Assembly: GCA_002709305.1 (NCBI GenBank)
Contig: PAQM01000006.1
Span: 310,001 to 374,000, forward strand
From: Crocinitomicaceae bacterium
Lineage (GTDB): Bacteria; Bacteroidota; Bacteroidia; Flavobacteriales_D; Crocinitomicaceae
Direction of reading: 5' to 3'
DNA length: 64,000 nt
A program made the position numbers and the translations under genes. The number at the start of each line of letters is the position of its first letter. The stretch's first letter is position 1. The notes under the pieces were generated by a model. That model was not told where the DNA came from, made no database searches, and saw only the letters and a list, made by a program, of their open reading frames with translations. This document shows, piece by piece, positions 1-9,071 of the stretch.

Positions 1-346
1 AGCAAAAGTCATCGCAACCTCATTTGCTGACATAGGATTTGATGTGGACATTGGACCATTATTTCAGACACCTGAAGAAGTAGTCAAACAAGCAATAGAA
101 AATGATGTTCACATTATAGGTGTATCATCTCTTGCTGCAGGACATAAAACTCTTATCCCAGAAGTAATTTATGAATTAAAAAAATTAAAACGTAAAGACA
201 TTATTGTTATAGCAGGAGGTGTAATTCCACAGCAAGATTATAATTTCTTATACAAACATGGTGTATTTGGTATATTTGGACCTGGAACAAAAATATCAAT
301 AGCAGCAAAAGATATATTAAGTTTATTAATACAAAGTTTTGATTAA
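1..346 (+). CDS. mutB: methylmalonyl-CoA mutase large subunit, C-terminal end (5' truncated)
   Basis: The reading frame is open from base 2 and begins [19 protein letters not shown], the part of the cobalamin-binding domain that directly follows the DGHDRG motif of methylmalonyl-CoA mutase. [12 protein letters not shown] and [10 protein letters not shown] are further family-conserved blocks. The enzyme interconverts methylmalonyl-CoA and succinyl-CoA using adenosylcobalamin in the cytoplasm (propionate metabolism). Only about the last 115 residues are present; the catalytic barrel and the B12-ligand histidine lie outside the window. A GTG at 44 is internal, not a start. The nearby divIC-like gene fits the order often seen in Flavobacteriia (divIC next to the mutase genes). 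Confidence 0.93.
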   Translation, partial: AKVIATSFADIGFDVDIGPLFQTPEEVVKQAIENDVHIIGVSSLAAGHKTLIPEVIYELKKLKRKDIIVIAGGVIPQQDYNFLYKHGVFGIFGPGTKISIAAKDILSLLIQSFD

Positions 347-419
347 AAAATAATTACTTTAATTTTAAATACTTTTAGGTATAAAATTTGATTATATATT
401 TTATTAAAAAATAAAAAAT

Positions 420-1157
420 ATGAAAACTATATTTACAATTCTCTTTATTTATTCTGCAAAATTAATTCTTAGCCAATCACCAAACTACGATGACTTAAAA
501 ATACTTTACGCAGACACCAAATATGAAAAACTTTCCAAAGTAGCAGCACATTATACACAAAAGGATAAAACATCTAAAGATGTATTACCATATATATGGT
601 TATCTAAAGGTTTATATAAGATTTCATTATCTGGAAGCGATAATCCAAAATTTAAAAATGCATATAAGGATGCAATAAAATATCTCTCAAAAGGAATTAA
701 ATATGATGTAAAATATAATAATGGTTCAACATTTGAAGATGATCATAAGGAATTTCTAGATGAATTTCAGTTCAGCTTACAAGAAATCATTGATAATGAA
801 ATGAGCTCTAATAATGTAAAACGAGCATTTAGTTGGGCAATTAAATATCAAAAAATAACAATGAATCCGATTGGAGCAAACTATATTATGGGAGCTTGCA
901 AATTTATGGACCAAGATAAAACAACTGCAAGAGCATACTGGCAAAAAGGTGATGCCATGATGGAAGACATTAAGACAATTAATAAGTTTAGTGAAGCAGA
1001 TAGATTAATGTTTAAAAATGGTGTTTTATCAACAGCTGAAGCAATGGTAAAAAGTAGACAAATTAAAAGTGCTAAAATATTATTAAACAAAGCTTCACAT
1101 TGGTTCGAAAAAGATGAAGATTGGAAAGAAATTTATGATGAAATACTAAATGAATAA
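420..1157 (+). CDS. secreted helical protein of unknown function
   Basis: I do not recognise this 245-residue protein. It starts with a clear signal peptide (MKTIFTILFIYSAKLILSQS, cleavage expected after the SQS region), so it should be exported to the periplasm or outer membrane. The rest is rich in Lys, Tyr and Asp and looks almost wholly alpha-helical, with aromatic/alanine spacing (for example AFSWAIKYQ, ARAYWQKGDAMM, SAKILLNKASHWF) that resembles degenerate TPR-type repeats. There is no catalytic motif. It lies 73 bp after the mutase gene and 88 bp before the divIC-like gene on the same strand, so co-transcription is possible. The TPR suggestion is inference only. Confidence 0.75.
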   Translation: MKTIFTILFIYSAKLILSQSPNYDDLKILYADTKYEKLSKVAAHYTQKDKTSKDVLPYIWLSKGLYKISLSGSDNPKFKNAYKDAIKYLSKGIKYDVKYNNGSTFEDDHKEFLDEFQFSLQEIIDNEMSSNNVKRAFSWAIKYQKITMNPIGANYIMGACKFMDQDKTTARAYWQKGDAMMEDIKTINKFSEADRLMFKNGVLSTAEAMVKSRQIKSAKILLNKASHWFEKDEDWKEIYDEILNE

Positions 1158-1245
1158 AATAATATTCTAATTTGTTAACATAAAGCAATTAATAAAATTG
1201 ATTAATGTTACTTATCAGTTAATTCATAATCAATATATTTAACCT

Positions 1246-1530
1246 ATGAATATTTTTTTTGGATACTTAAAAAATAAATTCCTTCTAACTACTAGTATTT
1301 TTCTTCTTTATACATTATTCTTAGATGAACAAGATATATTCTCTATATTTTCACAAAAACAAAAATTAAATAAATTATCGGTGAAAAAAGAAAGAATTAA
1401 ATCTAAATTAATTGAGACTCGCAATACTTTAAATAAATTAAATCAAATATCTGAAGTTGAAAGATATGCTCGTGAAAAAAAATATTTCAAAAAAGATAAT
1501 GAAGATATTTTTGTAATATTTTCTGAATAA
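1246..1530 (+). CDS. septum formation initiator, DivIC/FtsB family
   Basis: This 94-residue protein has the DivIC/FtsB architecture: a short cytoplasmic N-terminus, one membrane helix (about residues 11-26), a coiled coil (about 35-70, rich in Lys, Leu and Glu) and the conserved tail YAREKKYFKKDNEDIFVI. Family members are bitopic divisome proteins that join FtsL and FtsQ and help activate septal peptidoglycan synthesis. The tail motif with KDNEDIFVI is the form usual in Bacteroidota. Its position close to methylmalonyl-CoA mutase agrees with synteny known from Flavobacteriia. The product is certain at family level; whether to call it divIC or ftsB is convention. Confidence 0.88.
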   Translation: MNIFFGYLKNKFLLTTSIFLLYTLFLDEQDIFSIFSQKQKLNKLSVKKERIKSKLIETRNTLNKLNQISEVERYAREKKYFKKDNEDIFVIFSE

Positions 1531-1583
1531 TTTTCATCTCTTCTAATAGAATTCGTCTATCTTTCACTTCACAATCCATAGGA

Positions 1584-2747
1584 TCAATGAAGTATTTTTT
1601 TTTGTTTAATGAGTCTATTTTTAAAAAAATTGATTATTCTTATATTACTATAATAATATGATGCGATCTGTTTATAATCATAACCTAAATCAGCCATTTT
1701 CATTGCTCCTTCTTGACAAAGACCAACACCATGACCAAAACCATAGCCATTTAATAATACATCATTACCATCAATTCTTGAACTAAAAAATGTTGACTTT
1801 AGCTTAAACTCTTTCCTTAAATCTCTTAGTGGAATACCGAGTGATGGATGAATATAAAACGCCTTACGATCTATTTGTCTAAAATTATAAATCAAGTCAC
1901 CATAGTCTTCTTCTAAAACACCATATTGATCACTTAAAAATGAAGACCATCTTTTTTTTGAAATCCGTTTTATCCAATTTGACTGTTTAGTATTACAACA
2001 AAAAGTATCCTTAAAAGTGGATAAATAATCAACTGAATTATTCCAAACATAAGAAGGATCACATGTTTGTCCACCACAATTAGAAGAAAAAAAAGTTGTA
2101 ACTAGACTACCATTAATATCTACTATAACTTCATTAGAAGTAGATTCAACAGCTTTTTTAATATTTGAATTATCAATAGAATGATTACGATAAACTTGGC
2201 AATGTTGATTATCGCATAGATGATATCCTTCTTTATGATGTCTATTTTTATTCTTTAATGCATACGTTCTACTAATTAATGATTGAACCTTATAATATTC
2301 TATATGTCTTCCCCTACCTCCTTCAGCCTCAACTACACCACATAAATAATCATTCATGTTAACTAAATTAACCAACTTTAAATATCCATCTTGAACTGTA
2401 ATTTCAATAGTATCTTTATAAGTATATTTTGATGATTTAATAGAATTTGGAAATAGACTTAAAATTGAACTTTTTTTCTTGGGAACTAAAAAAATCTTAG
2501 AAAGATTAGTATATCTTGATCCAATAAATTCGACGGAAATTTTAGAATTCATTACACTTACTTCTATTATACTATTTATAGGTATCGATGAAACAAAAGA
2601 TGAATCACAAATAATATTATAAGCCCCATAATTACTTTTTATTTCTATAGAATTTACATTTAAAGCCGTGAGAACCCCTATCCTCATTTGTTGAGAAAAA
2701 ACAAATGTTATTTTAACACAAAAAATAATTGCAAAAATAATTTTCAT
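1584..2747 (-). CDS. SpoIID/LytB-domain cell-wall protein
   Basis: This 387-residue protein has a signal peptide (MKIIFAIIFCVKITFVFSQQ) and then the SpoIID fold. The conserved blocks are all visible: YLCGVVEAEGG (the acidic catalytic region), QSLISRTYAL, CDNQHCQVY, FFSSNCGGQT and GFGHGVGLCQEGAMKMA near the C-terminus. SpoIID-type proteins are lytic transglycosylases acting on stem-peptide-free glycan strands, or enhancers of amidases; here it should act in the periplasm. It begins 18 bp after lpxB on the same strand, so the two are probably one transcript. Bacteroidota carry such proteins although they do not sporulate, and the exact substrate is unknown. Confidence 0.87.
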   Translation of the reverse strand: MKIIFAIIFCVKITFVFSQQMRIGVLTALNVNSIEIKSNYGAYNIICDSSFVSSIPINSIIEVSVMNSKISVEFIGSRYTNLSKIFLVPKKKSSILSLFPNSIKSSKYTYKDTIEITVQDGYLKLVNLVNMNDYLCGVVEAEGGRGRHIEYYKVQSLISRTYALKNKNRHHKEGYHLCDNQHCQVYRNHSIDNSNIKKAVESTSNEVIVDINGSLVTTFFSSNCGGQTCDPSYVWNNSVDYLSTFKDTFCCNTKQSNWIKRISKKRWSSFLSDQYGVLEEDYGDLIYNFRQIDRKAFYIHPSLGIPLRDLRKEFKLKSTFFSSRIDGNDVLLNGYGFGHGVGLCQEGAMKMADLGYDYKQIASYYYSNIRIINFFKNRLIKQKKILH

Positions 2748-2765
2748 GATTTTGAAATTAAAAAT

Positions 2766-3896
2766 CTAACTATTTATAAGTAGGTCTTTTAACAAAAATT
2801 GTGCAACTTTTTCACTAGCACCAACTTCACCTAATTTTTTTTCAAGCTCTTGATAATTATTTTTTATTTCATTTTGATAATGTAAATCATGAATTATTTT
2901 TCGTGCTTCTTTTTGAATTGTATATGAATTACAATCCTTTTGTATTAATTCTTTAACAACTTCCTTATGCATTATTAAATTAACCAAAGAAATAAAATTA
3001 ACTTTAATTAACATTTTAGCTATATAATAAGAAATTAATGAACTTTTATAACAAACAATTTGTGGAACTTTAAATAAAGCTGTTTCTAAAGTTGCAGTCC
3101 CTGAAGTAACAACTGCTATACTAGCATTAGAAAGTAAATCATATGTTTTATTAAAAACAACATTTATATCTGGATCAATTGATTTATAAAAATCTAATGA
3201 TAAATTCGATACACCTGCAACTATTATTTGGTGCGATCTAAACACCTCTAACCCTTTTAACATTTCAGGCAATAATAAAGATATCTCTTGCCTTCTACTA
3301 CCTGGAAGAACTGCTATAATAGGCAAATCACCAAGATTATTTGAATTCATAAAAAAATTGTGATTATTAGATGAATTAAATTTAGATATTTCATCTAGAA
3401 GGGGATGACCAAAATATTGAACTTGAAAATCAAAACTTTCAAAAAAATCTTTTTCAAAAGGCAGAATAACAAACATGCAATCTACATTTTTTTTAATTTG
3501 ATAGACTCGATTTTTTTTCCAAGCCCATACTTGAGGAGAAATGTAATAATAAACTTTAATACCCATTAATTTTGCCCATTTAGCAATTCGCAAATTAAAG
3601 CCTGGATAATCAATTAAAATAATTGCATCAGGATTATAACAACGAATATCGTCTTTACAAAACTTAAAATTTCGAAGTATTTTATTAAGGTTTAAAATCA
3701 CTTCAATAAATCCCATAAATGACAATTCACTTATATGTTTAACCAATCCATTTTTTTGAATAGATTTCATTCTATCACCACCCCAAAAACGAAAATCAAC
3801 ATTTGTATGTTTATCTAGAATAGATCGCATCAAATTGCTAGCATGAAGATCACCTGAAGGTTCACCTGCAATTATATATATTTTCATTTTTTTCAT
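2766..3896 (-). CDS. lpxB: lipid-A-disaccharide synthase
   Basis: LpxB transfers GlcN-2,3-diacyl-1-phosphate from the UDP-linked form to lipid X, making the lipid A disaccharide at the inner face of the cytoplasmic membrane. The N-terminal motif AGEPSGDLHASNLM, the block SFMGFIEVILNL, the region YYISPQVWAWK and the C-terminal SGTATLETALFKVPQIVCYK are diagnostic. I place the start at the ATG ending at 3896 (MKKMKIYIIAGEPSGD, 376 aa); MKIY at 3887 is equally possible. An upstream ATG at 3935 would add residues not seen in the family and would overlap the preceding gene. The gene follows a small membrane protein gene and precedes the SpoIID-like gene. Confidence 0.95.
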   Translation of the reverse strand: MKKMKIYIIAGEPSGDLHASNLMRSILDKHTNVDFRFWGGDRMKSIQKNGLVKHISELSFMGFIEVILNLNKILRNFKFCKDDIRCYNPDAIILIDYPGFNLRIAKWAKLMGIKVYYYISPQVWAWKKNRVYQIKKNVDCMFVILPFEKDFFESFDFQVQYFGHPLLDEISKFNSSNNHNFFMNSNNLGDLPIIAVLPGSRRQEISLLLPEMLKGLEVFRSHQIIVAGVSNLSLDFYKSIDPDINVVFNKTYDLLSNASIAVVTSGTATLETALFKVPQIVCYKSSLISYYIAKMLIKVNFISLVNLIMHKEVVKELIQKDCNSYTIQKEARKIIHDLHYQNEIKNNYQELEKKLGEVGASEKVAQFLLKDLLINS

Positions 3897-3900
3897 CAGT

Positions 3901-4206
3901 TTAAAAAAACTTAATAAATATGATATATGGAGCAAACATTAGAGACCCTATTATAACACCCATTGAGATATTATATATTTCTTTATTCAAGAAAAGATAA
4001 AACCAACCCAGATTAGAAATAATCGAAATTGTTAAAATCTTTATTTGATAAGAACTGTTATTCATAAATTTATACCATAATTGTTCAAAATAATAACCTT
4101 GTAAATAAGAAAAAAGGCATAAAATAATTGGTAAAAAAATCAACGGAGTTATTAATGCTATCAAAACTCCCTTTGTGTGATCAATTGACCATTTTTTTAA
4201 ATTCAT
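3901..4206 (-). CDS. small three-helix membrane protein of unknown function
   Basis: This 101-residue protein is almost entirely hydrophobic. Three membrane segments are visible, at about residues 14-36, 55-74 and 82-101, the last running to the C-terminus. The N-terminus is basic (MNLKKWSIDHTKG), which predicts an inside orientation. I do not recognise a family. It lies only 4 bp upstream of the preferred lpxB start on the same strand, so it is almost surely transcribed and possibly translationally coupled with lpxB. A role at the inner membrane near lipid A synthesis is guilt-by-association only. Confidence 0.7.
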   Translation of the reverse strand: MNLKKWSIDHTKGVLIALITPLIFLPIILCLFSYLQGYYFEQLWYKFMNNSSYQIKILTISIISNLGWFYLFLNKEIYNISMGVIIGSLMFAPYIIFIKFF

Positions 4207-4313
4207 AAAATAATAAATTAAGAACTTTTACTAAAGTAACTAAAGTTATGTTAATCTTTCATTATAAATAATGAGTAATATAAATGAATTAATTATTTTT
4301 GAGCATACAATAA

Positions 4314-4922
4314 ATGAATGACTTTATAATGGCTGCTATTGGAATGACAACAAATAATTTAATCAATATTGCAACAGAAATTACTCAAGCTAATATATCC
4401 ATAGTAAAAAATTCTATAAAAAGTATGTCTTCAGGCCAATTAAATTGGAAAGTATCTAAAAATACATGGAATATAAATGAAATATTAGCCCATTTGAATG
4501 AATATAGTAAACACTACCATGATACATTTCTTCATAAAATTGAAAATACTCGTTTTAAATCTTCAAAAGAAGGTTTCATAAGTTCACCACTAGGAAAAGC
4601 TGCTTGGAGAGCAATGAAATTAGGTAATGCCAATAATATAAAACGAAAATTCAAATCACCTAAAGAGTATAACCCTATTCTTTCACCCAATATTCTAAAA
4701 GGAAATCAAATTAATAATTTTCTTAATCAACAAAAAAAATTATTACACATAATAGAGAAATGTACAACCGTAAATATTCGACGTATTAAAATACCAACAT
4801 CAAGGTCTAAAGTGGTAAGATTAAGATTAGGAGATGCTCTTCTATTCGTTGTATATCATAATGAAAGACATGTACAACAAATTATTAATTTAAAACAAAA
4901 TACCTGTTTCCCTAGTAAATAA
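4314..4922 (+). CDS. DinB-family protein
   Basis: The protein (202 aa from this start) resembles the DinB/DUF1569 four-helix metal-binding fold. It contains WNINEILAHLNEYSKHYHD near residue 60 and RLGDALLFVVYHNERHVQQI near the C-terminus, where HNERH gives the usual HxxxH metal ligands that go with the earlier histidine. Known family members include bacillithiol- or mycothiol-dependent transferases; many have no known reaction, and I assign none here. The start is uncertain: MTTNNLINIATEIT at 4344 would fit the family equally well. The stop codon shares its last base with the ATG of the next gene, so the two are likely translationally coupled. Confidence 0.75.
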   Translation: MNDFIMAAIGMTTNNLINIATEITQANISIVKNSIKSMSSGQLNWKVSKNTWNINEILAHLNEYSKHYHDTFLHKIENTRFKSSKEGFISSPLGKAAWRAMKLGNANNIKRKFKSPKEYNPILSPNILKGNQINNFLNQQKKLLHIIEKCTTVNIRRIKIPTSRSKVVRLRLGDALLFVVYHNERHVQQIINLKQNTCFPSK

Positions 4923-5677
4923 TGAGTAAATTTTATGCTTATTGTAAGGTTAGTATCTCTCCCATTCGTTTGGAATCAAAAGATCAAAGTGAAATAATTT
5001 CTCAATTATTATTTGGCGAATTAATCGAGGTATATAACATCAATAAACCTTGGGCAAAAATTCAAACATTAGAAGATAATTATGAAGGTTTTATAGACTA
5101 TAAACATTTTAATATATTAAACGATAAAGAATTTGAAAAATGGTCAAGTGAAATTTCAATATTAAAAATTCGAGAATGTAAATTATCTACCCCTTGGGGA
5201 AAGCAAAGAATTTGTAGAGGCTCATATATTTCATCTAAAAAAATGAACTTTAATATTGGAAATGACAACTTTCAAATAATTGAAAACACACAATGTGATT
5301 TAAAAACAGTTTGGGAGTATGCAATAGATTATATAAATACTCCTTATCTATGGGGAGGAAAATCACCTTTTGGAATTGACTGTTCGGGTTTGGTTCAAAT
5401 AATCTATAGAATATTCAATATAAATCTTCCGCGTGATGCAGATAAACAATCCAAGATTGGAGAAAAAATTCATCTAAATGAAATATCCTCAGGTGATTTA
5501 GCCTTCTTTAAAAACGATAAAGGAGAAATCATTCATGTAGGTATATGTAATGAGAATAGAGATATTATCCATGCATCTGGTAAAGTTAAAAAAGATAAAT
5601 TAACAAGTAATGGAATAATAAATACTGAATCCAATATTTTAACTCATAAATTAGCATCCATAAAAAGAATTACATAA
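4922..5677 (+). CDS. NlpC/P60 (C40) peptidase with SH3-like N-terminus
   Basis: This 251-residue protein joins an N-terminal SH3-like region (about 1-125, with PWAKIQTLEDNYEGFIDY) to an NlpC/P60 domain. The catalytic cysteine is Cys154 in GIDCSGL, the histidine is His205 in EIIHVGI, and His217 in DIIHASG supplies the third polar position. Such enzymes cleave gamma-D-Glu-diaminopimelate bonds in peptidoglycan stem peptides. There is no obvious signal peptide, so it may act on recycled muropeptides in the cytoplasm or use an unrecognised export route. The gene starts within the stop codon of the DinB-like gene, and glyA follows 24 bp later. Confidence 0.9.
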   Translation: MSKFYAYCKVSISPIRLESKDQSEIISQLLFGELIEVYNINKPWAKIQTLEDNYEGFIDYKHFNILNDKEFEKWSSEISILKIRECKLSTPWGKQRICRGSYISSKKMNFNIGNDNFQIIENTQCDLKTVWEYAIDYINTPYLWGGKSPFGIDCSGLVQIIYRIFNINLPRDADKQSKIGEKIHLNEISSGDLAFFKNDKGEIIHVGICNENRDIIHASGKVKKDKLTSNGIINTESNILTHKLASIKRIT

Positions 5678-5701
5678 TATTAAAAGTTAAAACATACAAT
5701 T

Positions 5702-6976
5702 ATGTCTAGAGACGAAATAATTTTTAATTTAATTGATGAAGAAAAAAAAAGACAACTTCAAGGAATAGAATTAATAGCATCTGAAAATTTTGTTAGTAAT
5801 GATGTTATGTTATCTATGGGTAGCATACTAACAAATAAATATGCTGAAGGCCTACCTGATAAAAGATATTATGGTGGATGTGAAATAGTTGATCAAGTTG
5901 AAAAAATTGCTATAAAAAGAGCATGTAAATTGTTTGGGGCTGAATGGGCTAATGTTCAACCTCATTCTGGAGCACAAGCTAATGCTTCAGTATTATTAGC
6001 CTGTTTAAACCCTGGAGATAAAATTTTAGGCTTTGATTTATCTCATGGTGGACATTTAACACATGGATCTACAGTTAATTTTTCAGGTAAATTTTACAAA
6101 TCTTTTTTCTATGGTGTCAATAAAAAAACCGAATTAATTGACTACGAACAAATGGAAAAAATTGCTAAAAAAGAACGACCTAAATTAATTATATGTGGTG
6201 CATCTGCATATAGTCGTGATTGGGATTATCCTCGAATTAGACATATCGCTGATAAAATAAATGCACTAATTTTGGCTGATATTTCTCACCCGGCTGGTTT
6301 AATTGCTACAAAACTATTAAACGATCCTCTAAAACATTGTCATATTATTACTTCAACAACTCATAAAACACTTCGTGGTCCTAGAGGAGGAATTATTATG
6401 TTAGGACAAAATTTTGAAAATCCATTTGGTTTAAAATGGAAAAATGGAAATCTGAAATCAATGGCATCATTATTAGATTCTGCCGTTTTTCCTGGAACTC
6501 AAGGAGGACCATTAGAACATGTTATTGCATCAAAAGCTGTTGCTTTTGGTGAAGCTTTGACCGAGGAATACAAAACATACATGAAACAAGTTCAAAAAAA
6601 CTCATCATTGATGGCTAAAGAATTAATCAATAGAAATTATTCAATTATTTCTGGAGGCACAGATAATCACTCAATATTAATTAATTTAAATTCTAAAAAT
6701 GTTACTGGAAAAATGGCCGAAGATAAATTATGTAAAGCTGATATTACGGTCAATAAAAATATGATTCCATTTGATAAAGAATCACCTTTTATAACTTCTG
6801 GTATTAGAATTGGAACGCCAGCTATAACAACACGTGGAATTAAAGAAAATGAAATAAGTACAATTGTCGATATGATTGACAAGGTCATATCAAATATAAA
6901 TAATGATAAAATAATTAGTGAGGTAAAAATTGAAGTAAATAAATTGATGGTAAACCGACCATTATTTGCATGGTAA
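5702..6976 (+). CDS. glyA: serine hydroxymethyltransferase
   Basis: GlyA is a cytoplasmic PLP enzyme that converts serine and tetrahydrofolate to glycine and 5,10-methylene-tetrahydrofolate. The length (424 aa) matches the family. Visible signatures are [36 protein letters not shown] and [14 protein letters not shown] with the PLP lysine at residue 222. [14 protein letters not shown] is also conserved. It is on + after the NlpC/P60 gene and meets the SDR gene tail to tail with 12 bp between. Nothing is unusual. Confidence 0.97.
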   Translation: MSRDEIIFNLIDEEKKRQLQGIELIASENFVSNDVMLSMGSILTNKYAEGLPDKRYYGGCEIVDQVEKIAIKRACKLFGAEWANVQPHSGAQANASVLLACLNPGDKILGFDLSHGGHLTHGSTVNFSGKFYKSFFYGVNKKTELIDYEQMEKIAKKERPKLIICGASAYSRDWDYPRIRHIADKINALILADISHPAGLIATKLLNDPLKHCHIITSTTHKTLRGPRGGIIMLGQNFENPFGLKWKNGNLKSMASLLDSAVFPGTQGGPLEHVIASKAVAFGEALTEEYKTYMKQVQKNSSLMAKELINRNYSIISGGTDNHSILINLNSKNVTGKMAEDKLCKADITVNKNMIPFDKESPFITSGIRIGTPAITTRGIKENEISTIVDMIDKVISNINNDKIISEVKIEVNKLMVNRPLFAW

Positions 6977-6988
6977 AAATAAACATAA

Positions 6989-7777
6989 TTATTTACTAGA
7001 TTGTTTTCTTATAACTTTCCAAAATAATTTTGGAAAAAACTTCTTTAATGTTACTGCTTTAATCTCTTTATTTCCAATAAAGATTTCTTTTTTATTTTTA
7101 ATAACTGCATTTAAAATTTTATGAACACAATCATCAACACTCATACCTCCATGTTGGTTATTATCCATAACTCCATGCTTTAATCCATCTGAATTTAATG
7201 CATTTAAAGATATATTTGTCTTAATCTTACCAGGGCAAACAATAGTTACTTTTAATCTATTTTCTTCTTCCTCTAAAAGTAAACTCTCATAAAATCCATG
7301 TAATGCATGTTTAGAAGCACTATAAGAGCTTCGTAAGAAGAAACCAAACTTACCAACAATACTTGATATAACTATTATATGGCCATTTTTTTTATTTCGC
7401 ATATATGGTAAGACAGCTTTTGTTAAAGCAATATTTCCAAAATAATTTATCTCCATAATTCTTCTATCCACTTCCAAAGGAGTATCTCTTGCATTTGAAC
7501 GTTGAGATAATCCACCATTATTAAATAAAAAATCAATAATTCCATATTTATTAATCACTTGAGTAGCCAAATATTCAAATTCATTAGACTTCTCAAGATC
7601 TAATGCTAACACAAAATGTTTTTCTGGATTTTTTAATTTCAATCTTATTGATTCCAACTGATCATAATTTCTTGAAGATATAATAACTTTAGCTCCTGCC
7701 AAATCAAGTTGCTTAACGATTTCAAAACCAATTCCTGAAGAAGCACCTGTAACCCAAGCAACCTTATTTAAAAACAT
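6989..7777 (-). CDS. short-chain dehydrogenase/reductase (classical SDR)
   Basis: This 262-residue protein is a classical SDR. The cofactor loop TGASSGIG is at residues 10-17, NNGG is at about 87-90, the catalytic serine is Ser139 in ISSIVG, and the YxxxK pair is Tyr152/Lys156 in SYSASKHAL. SSRN after beta strand 2 suggests NADP(H) preference, which is inference. Substrate cannot be predicted; close relatives in Bacteroidota are annotated simply as SDR oxidoreductases and resemble DHRS7-like enzymes. The gene lies 32 bp downstream of the small secreted protein gene at 7810-8235 on the same strand. Confidence 0.9.
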   Translation of the reverse strand: MFLNKVAWVTGASSGIGFEIVKQLDLAGAKVIISSRNYDQLESIRLKLKNPEKHFVLALDLEKSNEFEYLATQVINKYGIIDFLFNNGGLSQRSNARDTPLEVDRRIMEINYFGNIALTKAVLPYMRNKKNGHIIVISSIVGKFGFFLRSSYSASKHALHGFYESLLLEEEENRLKVTIVCPGKIKTNISLNALNSDGLKHGVMDNNQHGGMSVDDCVHKILNAVIKNKKEIFIGNKEIKAVTLKKFFPKLFWKVIRKQSSK

Positions 7778-7809
7778 AAAGAAGAAATTTAAATCTTAAA
7801 AGAAGAAAA

Positions 7810-8235
7810 TTATAAATCAGTTGGTAAAATAGCAGGTTTATATCCCTTTTTTTTTGGTTTTAATTGATCTATAAAAACAATTTTAAATTTTTCAGAATCT
7901 GAATTATAAATCATTTCTGTTATACCATTCATGATAATTGGCGGATTTTTTTTTGAATTAAAAAAATTATTATTCATCATCTCATAAGTATTATCATCAT
8001 ATTGTAAAAAAATGGATACAATTAAACCATTTTCTACTCTTGCTTTTCCTGATATACAATAAGAACCTCCACCATCTTCAAAATAACTTATAATAACATT
8101 TCTATGCATATCATCAGATACAGAATAAGACCCTCTATCATCAAATGCTCTTTGTAATTTAACAAAACAATCTTCCTGAGCAATAAATTTTAAACTTATA
8201 AAAAGAAAGAACAGTAGTAATATTTTTTTTTCCAT
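7810..8235 (-). CDS. small secreted protein of unknown function
   Basis: I do not recognise this protein (141 aa from the ATG ending at 8235). It begins with a typical signal peptide, MEKKILLLFFLFISLKFIAQ. The mature part is short, has two cysteines (in EDCFVKL and SYCISG) that could form a disulfide, and ends in a Lys/Pro-rich tail. A longer reading from 8283 would put hydrophilic residues ahead of the signal peptide and is unlikely. A TAnnTTTG promoter element lies upstream at 8272-8279. Close Flavobacteriales homologues probably exist as hypothetical proteins, but I cannot name a function. Confidence 0.7.
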   Translation of the reverse strand: MEKKILLLFFLFISLKFIAQEDCFVKLQRAFDDRGSYSVSDDMHRNVIISYFEDGGGSYCISGKARVENGLIVSIFLQYDDNTYEMMNNNFFNSKKNPPIIMNGITEMIYNSDSEKFKIVFIDQLKPKKKGYKPAILPTDL

Positions 8236-8271
8236 AATGAAATTGTTTTTAATAAGAAACTCACCTATATC

Positions 8272-8279
8272 CAAATATA
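8272..8279 (-). promoter_or_regulatory. candidate -7 box for the secreted protein gene
   Basis: Read on the minus strand the sequence is TATATTTG, a full match to the Bacteroidota -7 consensus TAnnTTTG. It lies 36 bp upstream of the preferred ATG ending at 8235. No good -33 TTG/TTTG is seen at the expected distance, so confidence is limited. Confidence 0.35.
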
Positions 8280-8294
8280 GCAAGTTTGAATTAA

Positions 8295-8328
8295 TTTGTG
8301 CTATCTGAATTTAATTTATTTATTTTTG
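8295..8328 (+). promoter_or_regulatory. candidate promoter for gmhA
   Basis: TTTG at 8295-8298 and TATTTTTG at 8321-8328 are separated by 22 bp, which fits the Bacteroidota housekeeping pattern TTTG-N(17-23)-TAnnTTTG. The -7 box ends 12 bp before the gmhA ATG, so the message would have a very short leader. Confidence 0.45.
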
Positions 8329-8340
8329 AATTACTAAAAA

Positions 8341-8940
8341 ATGATTATGACTATAATTACAAAAAAAATTGAAAATCAATTCTCACAATCTTTAGAAGTT
8401 TTAAAGAAATTTAATAAGCTTGAAAACTTCTCTAAAATAGAAAATGCTAGTACCACAATCTTAAATGGATTAAAAAAAGGAGGTAAAATAATTAGTTGCG
8501 GAAATGGAGGTTCAATGTCTGATGCAATGCATTTTGCTGAAGAACTAACAGGTAAATATAGAGAGGAAAGACCTTCTATTCCTGCTATTTCTATTTCGGA
8601 TCCAAGTCATATTACTTGTGTTGGTAATGATTATGGATTTGACTTTATTTTCTCTAGATACATTGAAAGCATAGGAAGCAAAAATGATATACTTCTCGCG
8701 ATATCAACATCTGGAAATTCTAAAAATATAATAAATGCAATTAAAGCCGCTAGACAAAAAAAAATGGAGGTTATTGCCTTAACTGGATTTAATGGAGGTA
8801 AAATTGCAGAATTATGTAAGTATGATAAATCTATTAATGAAATAAGAGTACCCCACAACGAATACTCTGACCGAATACAAGAAATTCACATAAAGATAAT
8901 CCATAGTTTAATAAAAATCATCGAAGATAAATTAAATTAA
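8341..8940 (+). CDS. gmhA: sedoheptulose-7-phosphate isomerase
   Basis: GmhA converts sedoheptulose 7-phosphate to D-glycero-D-manno-heptose 7-phosphate, the first step to the ADP-heptose of the LPS core. The 199-residue SIS-domain protein shows [20 protein letters not shown], the block [20 protein letters not shown], the phosphate-binding [10 protein letters not shown], and the C-terminal [11 protein letters not shown]. It stands alone: no other heptose genes are within the window. It is divergent from the small secreted protein gene at 7810-8235. The first codons (MIMTIITKK) leave ATG 8341 or 8347 as start. Confidence 0.92.
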   Translation: MIMTIITKKIENQFSQSLEVLKKFNKLENFSKIENASTTILNGLKKGGKIISCGNGGSMSDAMHFAEELTGKYREERPSIPAISISDPSHITCVGNDYGFDFIFSRYIESIGSKNDILLAISTSGNSKNIINAIKAARQKKMEVIALTGFNGGKIAELCKYDKSINEIRVPHNEYSDRIQEIHIKIIHSLIKIIEDKLN

Positions 8941-8947
8941 AGATATA

Positions 8948-8977
8948 TTGAATACGATATTTTAGAGAGTATATTTG
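8948..8977 (+). promoter_or_regulatory. candidate promoter for the fur-STAS-purA run
   Basis: TTG at 8948-8950 and TATATTTG at 8970-8977 are separated by 19 bp, an excellent fit to the Bacteroidota consensus. It would give a leader of about 90 nt before the fur-like ATG at 9072. A second -7-like element, TAAATTTG at 9046-9053, has no matching -33. Confidence 0.55.
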
Positions 8978-8986
8978 TATATAAGT

Positions 8987-9036
8987 TGTTGAAAACTCAC
9001 TTTTTTGATTATGTCGACTTAGAGGATTTATCAACA
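8987..9036. repeat. inverted pair of DnaA-box-like 9-mers
   Basis: TGTTGAAAA (8987-8995) and TTATCAACA (9028-9036) are opposed copies of the relaxed DnaA box TT(A/T)TCAACA. They share the inverted core TGTTGA/TCAACA and are 32 bp apart in the otherwise AT-rich leader of the fur-like gene. They could be DnaA sites, a regulator operator, or chance in AT-rich DNA. Confidence 0.35.
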
Positions 9037-9071
9037 TAAATTTTTTAAATTTGGTTTATTCATTTCAGACT

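Noticed and set aside
9051-9071. TTG 9051 as start of the fur-like gene
   Set aside because: It would add seven residues absent from relatives; the ATG at 9072 fits the family and is stronger.
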